From the NCBI GenBank assembly GCA_016182435.1, contig JACPGN010000163.1, positions 1 through 14,851 on the forward strand: a stretch of DNA of 14,851 bases, given 5' to 3'. The notes beneath the pieces were generated by a model. That model was given only the letters and a program-made list of their open reading frames with translations. It was not told the origin of the DNA and did not search any database. Positions 1-9,142 of this stretch are shown here, one piece after another; the first letter of the stretch is position 1, and each line of letters begins with the position of its first letter. Source of the stretch: Lentisphaerota bacterium (GTDB taxonomy: Bacteria; Verrucomicrobiota; Kiritimatiellia; JAAZAB01). The translations under genes were made by a program, and so were the position numbers.

Positions 1-171
1 AAGCGGGTTCGGGTGTTGGTCCAACCGGAGTGGCGGCCGGCCAAGGTTATATGGGGCGATGAGGATATGGGGATAGGCGTCCAAGGCCGTAGTTATGGGC
101 ATCTTCAGTTGCTCGCTGCGCCGGCGCGAAAGCATCGCCTCATTACGCGTATCACCGTCATGGGCAGATGA
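1..171 (+). CDS. C-terminal end of an unidentified protein (partial)
   Basis: Frame 1 is open from the first base to a TGA at 169-171, giving 56 residues. The other two + frames close within about 75 bases, so this is probably the 3' end of a gene that starts outside the window. The fragment is basic (ends RITVMGR) and contains WGDEDMGIGVQGRSYGHLQL. I recognise no family. It lies about 90 bases before the atpI-like gene on the same strand, so it may be the preceding gene or the previous operon. The call rests only on the open frame. Confidence 0.45.
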   Translation, partial: KRVRVLVQPEWRPAKVIWGDEDMGIGVQGRSYGHLQLLAAPARKHRLITRITVMGR

Positions 172-183
172 AGTAGAGCCGGT

Positions 184-209
184 TTTCATACATTTTCATA
201 CATTTTCAC
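184..209 (+). repeat. Short AT-rich direct repeats upstream of the atp operon
   Basis: The word TTTTCATACA occurs twice in succession, followed by a third partial copy (TTTTCACTTG). This leads directly into TTGACC at 210-215, which resembles a -35 box, but I see no convincing -10 box. It could be part of the operon's promoter region. This is the only AT-rich stretch before the first atp gene. Confidence 0.3.
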
Positions 210-260
210 TTGACCCCATGGGCTCAAGCCAGTAAGTTTGCTCACGTTTTTGCCGAGCGC

Positions 261-554
261 ATGAATCTGATATGGTCAATAGCTGCGGGTATCGGGGTGG
301 GCGCGGGACTGGGCGTGCTTAATGTGCTGGTGTTACGCTTGGGCGTGCGCCGCGTTGTGGCCAGCCGGAAGCGTTGGCAGGCAATCTTGATTGTCATGGG
401 CAGCTATGCGCTGCGCTATACGCTGATCGGCGCAGTGATTCTGGGAATCGCCTGGCGGGGTGAATCGGCCATGGCCTTGGCGGCCCTGGCAGTGCTCCTC
501 CTGCTTACGGTGCTGCTGCCGATGATGAGTCGTAACCGGGGCTGCGGCTGTTGA
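261..554 (+). CDS. AtpI-like small membrane protein of the ATP synthase operon
   Basis: A 97-residue, very hydrophobic protein with about three membrane helices: residues 4-25, roughly 41-60 around the basic YALRYTLIGAVIL segment, and 65-88. It ends in a Cys/Arg-rich tail (RNRGCGC). Small membrane proteins directly upstream of atpB are usually subunit I (AtpI), thought to help c-ring assembly or ion supply. The assignment rests on size, topology and position, because no diagnostic motif is clear. I chose ATG 261, where the hydrophobic helix begins. A TTG at 210 in the same frame would add 17 residues but has no ribosome-binding site and overlaps a possible -35 box. An AtpR-type protein of N-ATPases is an alternative, though the subunit order here is classical. 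Confidence 0.6.
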   Translation: MNLIWSIAAGIGVGAGLGVLNVLVLRLGVRRVVASRKRWQAILIVMGSYALRYTLIGAVILGIAWRGESAMALAALAVLLLLTVLLPMMSRNRGCGC

Positions 555-597
555 GGAGCGGTATACAGAGCGACATAAATAACGCAGCATAATCTCT

Positions 598-657
598 TGG
601 TAGGGACGGCTCGCCGAGCCGTCCGCGGCGCCCCGCTCATGGCGGGGCGCCCTACCA
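598..657. repeat. Cloverleaf-like extragenic palindrome between atpI and atpB
   Basis: The outer arms TGGTAGGG and CCCTACCA (598-605 and 650-657) enclose two perfect hairpins. The first is GGACGGCTC/GAGCCGTCC with a 3-base loop. The second is GGCGCCCCGC/GCGGGGCGCC with a 5-base loop. The whole would fold as a three-way junction in RNA or single-stranded DNA. It occupies most of the atpI-atpB spacer. This looks like a mobile or amplified extragenic repeat. There is no T-run, so it is not a standard terminator, though it could change the atpI to atpB transcript ratio. Confidence 0.7.
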
Positions 658-721
658 TGTGATGCTGTAACATTATTGTCGGCATGTATAGCGCACCGAG
701 GACGCGCGGAGAGTTTTATTC

Positions 722-1459
722 ATGGAAGGATTTGAAGGTCCGAACATTTTAGCGGGGCTTTGGAGCTATTTCTTCCCAGGGTTTCCGCTGCCGGCCGTTT
801 TGCTGACGGCCTGGTTCATCATGGGGCTGCTGATCGTGATGGGTTTGCTCGTCGCGCGCCGGGTGGCGCTGGAGCCCGGCCGCTTGCAGAATGTGCTGGA
901 AACGGCCGTGGAATATGTCACTTCTTTAAGCCGGCAGATTGCCGGGCCGGAAGGGCCGCGGTTTGTGCCGCTCTTTGCCACGCTCTTCCTCTTTATTCTC
1001 TGCTCCAACCTGATCGGGCTGATTCCGGGCTTTGTCTCGCCAACCACCAATGTCAACATCAACGCGGCCATGGCCCTGGTTGTCGCGGGCGCCGCCGAGT
1101 TCACCAATATCCGCGAGCGCGGGTTTGCCGGCTACGCTCGGCATTTTTGCGGGCCGCCTTATTGGCTGGCGCCTATGTTTATCGTCATCCGCGGCCTGGA
1201 AGTGTTCACCCGCCCGTTGTCGTTGACCATGCGGCTGTTCGGCAATATGCTGGCCAAGGAGATCATGCTGGGCGTGCTGGTCTATCTGCTGACCCTGTTC
1301 TTTTTCTCGCACAGTATTGTGGCCAAGCTGTTGGCCATCGTGCCGTTCCTGCTACGGCCAGGCATCATGCTGCTGGGTGTGCTGGTCGGTTTCGTGCAAG
1401 CGCTGGTCTTTACCGCGCTGGCCATGTCCTATATCGGCAGTGCGTTTGAAAAACATTAA
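722..1459 (+). CDS. atpB: ATP synthase Fo subunit a
   Basis: A 245-residue membrane protein that forms the ion half-channels beside the c-ring. Family hallmarks are clear: SNLIGLIPGF.SPT.N near residues 95-110, EVFTRPLSLTMRLFGNM at 160-176 with the essential Arg171, and GFVQALVFTALAMSYIG at 223-239 with the conserved Gln226. Five to six helices are evident. Length is typical. The start at 722 is supported by a GGAGAG ribosome-binding site about nine bases upstream. It lies second in the operon, 26 bases before atpE. The family is certain. Confidence 0.97.
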   Translation: MEGFEGPNILAGLWSYFFPGFPLPAVLLTAWFIMGLLIVMGLLVARRVALEPGRLQNVLETAVEYVTSLSRQIAGPEGPRFVPLFATLFLFILCSNLIGLIPGFVSPTTNVNINAAMALVVAGAAEFTNIRERGFAGYARHFCGPPYWLAPMFIVIRGLEVFTRPLSLTMRLFGNMLAKEIMLGVLVYLLTLFFFSHSIVAKLLAIVPFLLRPGIMLLGVLVGFVQALVFTALAMSYIGSAFEKH

Positions 1460-1485
1460 AACCTTAACAAAGGAGGAGGATAACC

Positions 1486-1857
1486 ATGGATACCTTGACT
1501 ACTTCAATTATGGTGGCTGGCTTCGGCATGGCCCTGGCCACGCTTTGCACTGGGTTGGCGCAAGGAATGGCCGTGAACGGCGCCATGCAGGGGATTTCGC
1601 GCCAGCCGGAAGCCTCCGGCACAATCGGCACCAACCTGATCATTGGCCTGGCCTTTATTGAGTCCCTGGCCATTTATGCGCTCGTGGTCATGCTGCTCTT
1701 GCTGTTTGCCAATCCCTACACCAGCGGCGCCAAGGAGCAGGTCGAAATGCAATCCAAGGTCAGCGTACTGAAGCTCAAGATCGAGGAATTTCAACTGCAG
1801 GGAAAACTGGACAGCCTGCAAAAAGAAGCGCCCGAGGCGCCCGCGGCAACCAAATAA
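1486..1857 (+). CDS. atpE: ATP synthase Fo subunit c, Na+-type ligands and long C-terminal tail
   Basis: A 123-residue proteolipid that forms the rotor ring. Helix 1 (about 7-33), the polar loop SRQPEASG (38-45) and helix 2 (about 49-77) are canonical, with the ion-carrying carboxylate at Glu59. Gln26, Glu59, Ser60 and Tyr64 match the spacing of the Na+ ligands Gln32, Glu65, Ser66 and Tyr70 of the Ilyobacter tartaricus c-ring, so Na+ coupling is plausible but inferred. Family members are usually about 75-90 residues. Here a further 45 residues (79-123) form a charged, probably helical or coiled-coil segment ending in an Ala/Pro/Glu tail. The start has the strongest ribosome-binding site in the window (AAGGAGGAGG at about 1470-1479), as expected for the most abundant subunit. 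Confidence 0.96.
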   Translation: MDTLTTSIMVAGFGMALATLCTGLAQGMAVNGAMQGISRQPEASGTIGTNLIIGLAFIESLAIYALVVMLLLLFANPYTSGAKEQVEMQSKVSVLKLKIEEFQLQGKLDSLQKEAPEAPAATK

Positions 1858-1999
1858 CCGTATAGAAATTTTCCGCCAGAGGCGGATCCGCCTATACGGT
1901 GGACAATCCGGTGTAGCCGCGCCCGTGAGGGCGTGGATTCATCCGATGGCCACGGCGTTACCGCCGCGGCTACATAAAACAGTTGCCGCCTTTGGCGGC
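1858..1999. repeat. Three-hairpin extragenic repeat filling the atpE-atpF spacer
   Basis: Three nested palindromes follow each other. CCGTATAG/CTATACGG (1858-1865 and 1892-1899) encloses TCCGCC-aga-GGCGGA. GTAGCCGCG/CGCGGCTAC (1913-1921 and 1965-1973) encloses smaller hairpins. GCCGCC-ttt-GGCGGC lies at 1985-1999. The reverse complement of 1948-1975 recurs at 9312-9339 with one mismatch in 28, so this is a dispersed family. It fills the whole spacer and stops ten bases before the atpF start. Confidence 0.75.
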
Positions 2000-2008
2000 C
2001 TAATTCAA

Positions 2009-2494
2009 ATGCTGCACATTGATCTGCCCTTAATTGTCGCGCAGCTCATTACGTTCCTGATCGGGCTCACTCTGCTGTGGCTGATTGCCTACAAGCCGCT
2101 CAAGGCCGTTTTCCAGGCGCGGATTGACAAAATCCGCGGCGACTTGAAGGCGGCCGCTGATGCCCGGCAGGCAATGGAGGAGCAGAAAAAAGCCTATGAT
2201 GAGCAGATGGCCAAGCTGACCGATCAGAGCCAGACCCTGTTGCGCCAGGCTACCCGCGAGGGCGCGCAGTTACGCGAAGAAATTGTCCGCTCCGCCCGCG
2301 AGCAGGGCGAGGCGCTCATCAAACGGGCCGAAGAAATCATCGCCATTGAAAAGGCCAAAGCGATCAAGGAGCTGCGCCAGGAAGTGCTCGATATCTCCTT
2401 GCGCGTTACCGAAAAAGTCGTCGGCCAGATGGCCGATGCCGAGCTTCAGCGGCGCGCGGTTGAGCGGGTCTTTGTGGAATTGGAGGCTAAGTGA
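2009..2494 (+). CDS. atpF: ATP synthase Fo subunit b
   Basis: A 161-residue peripheral stalk subunit with one N-terminal membrane helix (about 6-28, LIVAQLITFLIGLTLLWLIA). A long charged helix rich in Lys, Glu, Ala and Arg runs to the C terminus and would dimerise and bind delta and F1. Length is normal for the family. I chose ATG 2009 because the protein then begins MLHIDLPLIVAQ, as b subunits do. The longer frame from 1925 would translate a palindromic repeat. No clear ribosome-binding site precedes it. The stop overlaps the GTG start of atpH (GTGA at 2491-2494), so translation is probably coupled. Confidence 0.93.
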   Translation: MLHIDLPLIVAQLITFLIGLTLLWLIAYKPLKAVFQARIDKIRGDLKAAADARQAMEEQKKAYDEQMAKLTDQSQTLLRQATREGAQLREEIVRSAREQGEALIKRAEEIIAIEKAKAIKELRQEVLDISLRVTEKVVGQMADAELQRRAVERVFVELEAK

Positions 2495-3027
2495 GCGCTA
2501 ACCAGTTGGCGGAACGATATGCTCAGGCGCTCTGGCTGCTGGCCGAAAAACAAGCTGTCGAGCGCCGCTGCGCCGAGGAACTCAAGGCTTTTGATGCTTT
2601 GATTGAACGCACGCGCGCTCTTCATGACTGCCTGACTAATCCCACGGTCCCGGTCAAGGCCAAGCAGGCCATTCTGGATACGCTCGGGGCCCCCGTGTTG
2701 CATCCGCTGACCCGCAATTTTGTCGGCGTATTGGTCGGCAATCGGCGTGAGGCTTTATTGACCAGGATTAGCCAGGTCCTGGAAGCCAAGCTGGACGAGG
2801 CTGAAGGCCGGGTCAAGGTTCAGGTCGCCAGCGCCTTGCCGCTGGCCGAGGCCGAGGCGGCCGATTGCCGGCGCCGGCTGGAGCAGTGGCTGAATAAAAA
2901 GGTCCAGTTGCAAGTCAGGATAGCGCCCGAGCTCCTGGTCGGAATTACGATCAGGATAGGGGATCGCCTGATTGACGGCAGTGGCCGGGGCCAGTTGGCC
3001 CTGTTGCGCCAGGTTTTGAGCGCCTGA
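2491..3027 (+). CDS. atpH: ATP synthase F1 subunit delta (OSCP)
   Basis: A 178-residue subunit that links F1 to the b stalk. The N-terminal helical domain starts with the typical LAERYAQALWLLAEK. The C-terminal domain has the family pattern VQVASALPL (about 110-118) and VGITIRIGDRLIDGSGRGQL (about 150-169). It starts at GTG 2491, overlapping the atpF stop by four bases. Length and position are standard. Confidence 0.93.
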   Translation: MSANQLAERYAQALWLLAEKQAVERRCAEELKAFDALIERTRALHDCLTNPTVPVKAKQAILDTLGAPVLHPLTRNFVGVLVGNRREALLTRISQVLEAKLDEAEGRVKVQVASALPLAEAEAADCRRRLEQWLNKKVQLQVRIAPELLVGITIRIGDRLIDGSGRGQLALLRQVLSA

Positions 3028-3083
3028 TGGGCTGATGGCCTGATGGGCTGCACCAACCGATCGGACAGATCTGACAGATCAGT
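3024..3083. repeat. Phrase-like near-tandem words in the atpH-atpA spacer
   Basis: The words CTGATGGGCTGATGG and CTGATGGGCTG overlap the atpH stop. They are followed by the related words GATCGGACAGATCT and GACAGATCAGT. Such short imperfect word repeats also fill other spacers here (4669-4750, 5759-5851, 13123-13228, 13957-14087). They look like an extragenic repeat class, not regulatory sequence. Confidence 0.45.
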
Positions 3084-3099
3084 AATAACGGATTTTCCC

Positions 3100-4635
<1,536 letters not shown>

Positions 4636-4668
4636 TGTATGAACAACCACTATGAAAAACAAGAATAT

Positions 4669-4750
4669 GACCACGGATGGCACGGATAACACTGATTGTT
4701 GACGGCCGCCCGGCGGCCGTTAACGGTCTGACCATCCGTGAAATCCGTGT
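4669..4750. repeat. Inverted repeat of CACGGAT words with central GC hairpin (atpA-atpG spacer)
   Basis: The left arm carries CACGGATGGCACGGAT and the right arm its approximate complement (ATCCGTGAAATCCGTG). Between them lies a 13-bp-arm hairpin, GTTGACGGCCGCC/GGCGGCCGTTAAC (4698-4724), with one mismatch. The element sits in the 221-base spacer between atpA and atpG. The same wording (ATCCGTG, CACTGAT) returns in the atpG-atpD spacer, so this is a dispersed repeat class. The remainder of the spacer (4751-4856) ends with TTTGGGTTGCGGG (4804-4816), which recurs upstream of atpD. Confidence 0.7.
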
Positions 4751-4856
4751 AACCCGCCTGCAACGCTGGGCGTAGCACTGCGGGCAGGTCAGTGGTTAAT
4801 TTCTTTGGGTTGCGGGCATAGCCTGCATTGGTAAAACTCCGAAAGCGTAAAAGAAA

Positions 4857-5726
4857 ATGAGCAATCTCCGGGCTATCAAAGGCCGCTTGCGCAGTATCAG
4901 GAAAAACCAGCAGATTCTGCGCGCCATGAAGATGGTTTCGGCCGTCAAGTTGCGCCGCGTTCAGGCGCTGATGCATTCCAGCCGCCCTTATGCCGAACGG
5001 CTGGAGACCGCGGTCCAGGACTTCCTCGGGTCTATGGAAGAGCATGAGCGCCAGCATCCGCTGTTGTTGTCCCGCCGCCCCGCTCGGATTCTGTGGATCG
5101 TGCTTTCGACCGATCGGGGCCTCTGCGGGAGCTTGAATAATAATCTCTTCCGCAGCGTTCAGCAGGCTTTGTCCGCGCGCTCCGCGACCGGCGCGGAACC
5201 CTCGCTGCTCCTGATTGGACGCAAGGCCGGCGATTTCTTCAAGCGGCTGCAAAGGGTTGCCGCCGGTTTCCGGATTGAGCTTGCTTACCCGTTGGCCGAG
5301 GCCGAGGCGGACATTCTCAGCGCGCAGTTGTGCGATAGGTATCGAAAAGGCCTGGTTGACGAGGTGGAGGTGTTTTTCGCGCAGTGCCTATCCACCCTTC
5401 GGCAAAGCCCGCAGCGCGTTAAGCTTCTGCCGGTGGCGCCGGCGCCGTCGGCAGGCCGGATGCAAAGAAAAGTCCGGCTGCTTGAGCCAGCGCCCTCGAC
5501 AATAGCTGACGACCTGGTGCCGCGTTATCTGAGCGGTCGCCTGCGGCAGATCCTGTTCGAGGAACAGCTCTCGGAGCATAGCGCCCGCATGATGATGATG
5601 GATCAGGCCAGCAAGAAGGCCGCCGACATGATTGACCAGATTCAACTTGCTTATAATAAGCTGCGCCAGAGCATGATCACGCGGGAGTTGGCCGATATTA
5701 CCACGGGCGTGGAAGCGATGGCATAG
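4857..5726 (+). CDS. atpG: ATP synthase F1 subunit gamma
   Basis: A 289-residue central rotor shaft. The N-terminal helix has the conserved RLRSIRKNQQILRAMKMVSA (residues 10-29) and the C-terminal helix has AYNKLRQSMITRELADITTG. Both helices form the coiled coil inside the alpha/beta hexamer. The centre contains the expected STDRGLCGSLNNN motif (about 84-96). Length is typical. The start follows an A-rich stretch with only a weak ribosome-binding site. Confidence 0.96.
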   Translation: MSNLRAIKGRLRSIRKNQQILRAMKMVSAVKLRRVQALMHSSRPYAERLETAVQDFLGSMEEHERQHPLLLSRRPARILWIVLSTDRGLCGSLNNNLFRSVQQALSARSATGAEPSLLLIGRKAGDFFKRLQRVAAGFRIELAYPLAEAEADILSAQLCDRYRKGLVDEVEVFFAQCLSTLRQSPQRVKLLPVAPAPSAGRMQRKVRLLEPAPSTIADDLVPRYLSGRLRQILFEEQLSEHSARMMMMDQASKKAADMIDQIQLAYNKLRQSMITRELADITTGVEAMA

Positions 5727-5758
5727 AAGCTTGACCATCCGGAACCGCCGTGAAAGAC

Positions 5759-5851
5759 AAAAATATTAACCACTGATAGACACTGATAAACACTGATAAT
5801 CCCGAATTTTTTCATCCGTGTCTATCTGTGTTCATCCGTGGTTAAAAATAT
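5759..5851. repeat. Phrase-like inverted repeat filling the atpG-atpD spacer
   Basis: The left half repeats CACTGATA-type words three times after AAATATTAAC. The right half is the approximate reverse complement (ATCCGTG, TCTATCTGTG, ATCCGTGGTTAAAAATATTT). Right after it, TTTGGGTTGCGGG (5851-5863) repeats the word at 4804-4816 and forms a small GCGGG/CCCGC hairpin before the atpD start. It is AT-richer than the neighbouring genes. Confidence 0.7.
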
Positions 5852-5879
5852 TTGGGTTGCGGGGAAAAACCCGCGTTAG

Positions 5880-7597
<1,718 letters not shown>

Positions 7598-7652
7598 AAA
7601 ACTGCTGCTTGACGCCAAAACGGAAAGCTTCTTCGTTCAATCTCATTTGCGA

Positions 7653-7723
7653 GGCGAACGTGTGCAAGACCCGCGTTAAAAAAGCGCGCCATTTTAACGT
7701 CGAGCTCGCTACGCTGGTTGGCC
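7653..7723 (-). other. attC-like site 6 (ends the DUF4160/DUF2442 cassette)
   Basis: Reading the - strand, R'' is GGCCAAC (7723-7717), four bases after the DUF2442 stop, and R' is GTTCGCC (7659-7653). Between them are weakly paired arms and a clear hairpin CGTTAAAA/TTTTTTAACG around GGCGCG. The R'' box matches the complement of the box opening this cassette (GGCGAAC) at 6/7. The outer arms pair less well than in the other sites. Beyond it only 55 bases without a recognisable gene separate the array from atpC. Confidence 0.55.
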
Positions 7724-7727
7724 CTTC

Positions 7728-7994
7728 TCAGGATGCTCGTCTTGTCCGGTCCCCGATGCCCATGAGCAAACCGGAGACGGAGATATCTTCATCAAGCTCA
7801 TTCCAATGGAGCCCCGTGCCGCCTCCACTGATGACATACTTCTCCCGCTGGTCGGGGGATGCCCGAAGCAGGCGGGGAAAGTAAGCCAAGGGGACTCCAA
7901 GCTGACGACCGTCGGCGAGAATGACCCACATGGTCTCCTCGTCGAACCGGAGGTGTTTGGCCGTGGCTTGGGCTTCAGTTGCCAAAGTGCTCAT
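7728..7994 (-). CDS. DUF2442 domain protein
   Basis: An 88-residue protein with the DUF2442 pattern: LRFDEETMWVILADGRQLGVPLAYFPRLLRASPDQREKY, then GGGTGLHWNELDEDISVSGLLMG. Its start overlaps the end of the upstream DUF4160 gene by 20 bases, so the two form one translation unit. DUF2442 and DUF4160 genes are frequent neighbours in bacterial genomes. Together with a cassette location this recalls toxin-antitoxin modules, but I see no direct evidence for that activity. The stop lies four bases before attC-like site 6. Confidence 0.85.
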   Translation of the reverse strand: MSTLATEAQATAKHLRFDEETMWVILADGRQLGVPLAYFPRLLRASPDQREKYVISGGGTGLHWNELDEDISVSGLLMGIGDRTRRAS

Positions 7995-8220
7995 TCCAGT
8001 ACCTCGCTATTAACTGTTTATTCTCAATTGCCACATCGAGCAACTCGTGAAGCTCGTGCGACGTCATGGCGTACGCTTCGGCTACGCCCGGAATGGGGTC
8101 GAGCCAAAACTTCGCAACCGACTCGCCCTTGCGCGCATGAATGTGCAAGGGTTCCCTCGGTTCTCCCTCGTTCGAGTGGAAGAAGAACCGGTAGCCCTTG
8201 TATCTGAATACAACTGGCAT
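7975..8220 (-). CDS. DUF4160 domain protein
   Basis: An 81-residue protein typical of DUF4160: PVVFRYKGYRFFFHSNEG, then PLHIHARKGESVAKFWLDP and a C-terminal helical part with ELHELLDVAIENKQLIARYW. It is the first gene of its cassette and starts 48 bases after the R' box of attC-like site 5. There is no visible ribosome-binding site, a common trait of integron cassette genes. It overlaps DUF2442 by 20 bases. The biochemical function is unknown to me; a role as the partner of DUF2442 is inferred from the pairing. Confidence 0.85.
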   Translation of the reverse strand: MPVVFRYKGYRFFFHSNEGEPREPLHIHARKGESVAKFWLDPIPGVAEAYAMTSHELHELLDVAIENKQLIARYWNEHFGN

Positions 8221-8267
8221 ACTGTAATACTACACCAAGCATCAGTTACCGTCCATCTTTTCGTGTA

Positions 8268-8325
8268 GGCGAACGCCCGGCGTCATGGTGGCGAGTTTGC
8301 GAGCCTACCATGGACGCCGTTGGTG
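8268..8325 (-). other. attC-like site 5 (ends the four-helix membrane protein cassette)
   Basis: On the - strand, R'' is CACCAAC (8325-8319) and R' is GTTCGCC (8274-8268). The inner arms GGCGTCCATGGT and ACCATGACGCC pair along their length with one extra base, the bulge typical of attC. R'' matches the complement of the cassette's opening box (CCCCAAC) at 6/7. The stop codon of the cassette gene (8305-8307) lies inside the site. Confidence 0.75.
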
Positions 8326-8871
8326 GGGCTCTTCATTCACTGGTTTGTCAGGCTGTGTTCTCGTTGTTACTCTCATCAGCAGGATGGCAACCGAACATAG
8401 AACACAGACTGCCTCTATCCCGTACAATCCCCATAGGCCGCCTGCTAAACTGCGAGGAATGACAAGTTCCCGGTTGAAATCCCAGCGGCTGGGCTGATAG
8501 TTCGCTGATTCCATGGCCTGCGAAACGGAAAGGGTTCCTTGCCACTGCTCGTAGTTCAAACCTTGAGAGCCGAGGACAGATGCCCCGAGCACAATTGATA
8601 CACCAAGCACTATCCATATTGTCTTCGGCATTCGTGCTTTGTCCAAGAGCCACGCAAGCAAGCCAACTGTCGTTCCGCTGAGAATCAGCATCATAAGGAG
8701 AAGAATGAAAGGATGATGATATTGACTCGTCCATATCCGTGCGGAAATCATGGCAGGCCAACCGCCAATGATCATTCCTGCAGCAAATCCATGTACTTCA
8801 AATCCGGGAAACACGATCAACGCGGCTGCAAACAGAATCCATACGCCTGTGAAGACTATGCGATGCTTCAT
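8305..8871 (-). CDS. Hypothetical four-helix membrane protein (integron-like cassette gene)
   Basis: A 188-residue protein with hydrophobic segments at about 7-25, 27-45 (with GMIIGGWPAMI), 55-77, 84-100 and 142-168. It would be an integral membrane protein with roughly four or five helices and a charged C-terminal tail (TRTQPDKPVNEEPHQRRPW). I recognise no family. The start ATG follows AGGA by a few bases and lies 13 bases after the core GTT of the array-start element, the usual layout of a cassette gene. Its last seven codons and stop are part of the attC-like site. GC content is clearly lower than in the atp genes, suggesting a foreign origin. Confidence 0.75.
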   Translation of the reverse strand: MKHRIVFTGVWILFAAALIVFPGFEVHGFAAGMIIGGWPAMISARIWTSQYHHPFILLLMMLILSGTTVGLLAWLLDKARMPKTIWIVLGVSIVLGASVLGSQGLNYEQWQGTLSVSQAMESANYQPSRWDFNRELVIPRSLAGGLWGLYGIEAVCVLCSVAILLMRVTTRTQPDKPVNEEPHQRRPW

Positions 8872-8879
8872 AATTCCTG

Positions 8880-8947
8880 CCCCAACAGACGCTAGGCATA
8901 TATCTGCCTGATACCATTAGTATTGATGTCTGCCTAACATGTTGTAT
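8880..8947 (-). other. Array-start recombination element A (attC/attI-like)
   Basis: On the - strand the order is ATACAAC (8947-8941), spacer, arm TAGGCAGACAT, an AATAC/GTAT inner hairpin, arm ATATATGCCTA, spacer GCGTCT and GTTGGGG. The last identical bases shared with the second copy (11953-12020) are exactly the GTT at 8886-8884. Beyond it the sequences become unrelated cassettes, as expected if G/TT is the crossover point. The boxes fit the attC consensus poorly, so it may act as an attI-like site or be a degenerate attC. Confidence 0.55.
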
Positions 8948-8948
8948 A

Positions 8949-8976
8949 TTGACGCTACTTGCCCCCGTGCTATTAC
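8949..8976 (+). promoter_or_regulatory. Candidate promoter (copy A of the nadC promoter)
   Basis: TTGACG (8949-8954) and TATTAC (8971-8976) are separated by 16 bases. Both lie in the run that is identical between the two repeat copies. Here the promoter would transcribe only the nadC and atpC fragments downstream. Confidence 0.35.
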
Positions 8977-8995
8977 AAGTTTGCCTCGGAAATAG

Positions 8996-9024
8996 AATAT
9001 GGATACGATCCCGTCAAGTGACAA
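8996..9024 (-). promoter_or_regulatory. Candidate cassette promoter, copy A (Pc-like)
   Basis: On the - strand TTGTCA (9024-9019) is followed after 17 bases by CATATT (9001-8996). Both boxes are unchanged in the second copy, while the spacer carries two substitutions. It points into the cassette array, about 125 bases from the first cassette gene, like the Pc promoter of integrons. The prediction is by eye only. Confidence 0.3.
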
Positions 9025-9101
9025 GCCTAAAGTTGGACAAAATGCGCCGGCGGACCAAGCGCGAAGCATCGAGAATTAAAGCCCAGGGTGTAAAGCGGAC
9101 T

Positions 9102-9142
9102 ATGAGCCCGGCGCGTCGAAACTGGAAGCAGCCTTTTCTGCC
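9102..9142 (+). pseudogene. 5' fragment of nadC fused to an atpC fragment
   Basis: The ATG at 9102 corresponds to the nadC start at 12175. The first 13 or so codons align (MSPARRNWKQPFLPA against MSPTTRNWQRSLPAG). Similarity then ends within the word GCCGGCCGCCTG, where atpC sequence begins. The frame closes at 9150-9152. It cannot encode a functional enzyme. Confidence 0.85.

Larger units (their letters stand above)
8884..9140. repeat. Direct repeat, copy A (nadC upstream region and first codons)
   Basis: About 257 bases align without gaps to 11957-12213 (offset 3073). There are roughly 15 mismatches over the first 245 bases, mostly in the hairpin arms, and 63 bases are identical in one run. 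It contains the nadC promoter region and the 5' end of nadC. It forms the right end of tandem unit 1. Similarity ends at the joint to the atpC fragment. Confidence 0.95.

Noticed and set aside
1925..2008. Use of the longer frame as the atpF start
   Set aside because: The added residues translate the GTAGCCGCG palindrome. The normal b subunit begins at MLHIDLPL.
3043..3099. Use of the upstream ATG as the atpA start
   Set aside because: The extra 19 residues translate a word repeat (RSDRSDRS), while [12 protein letters not shown] matches normal alpha N termini.
4698..4724. Rho-independent terminator between atpA and atpG
   Set aside because: The hairpin is strong but has no T-run after it, and termination in mid-operon would cut off gamma, beta and epsilon.
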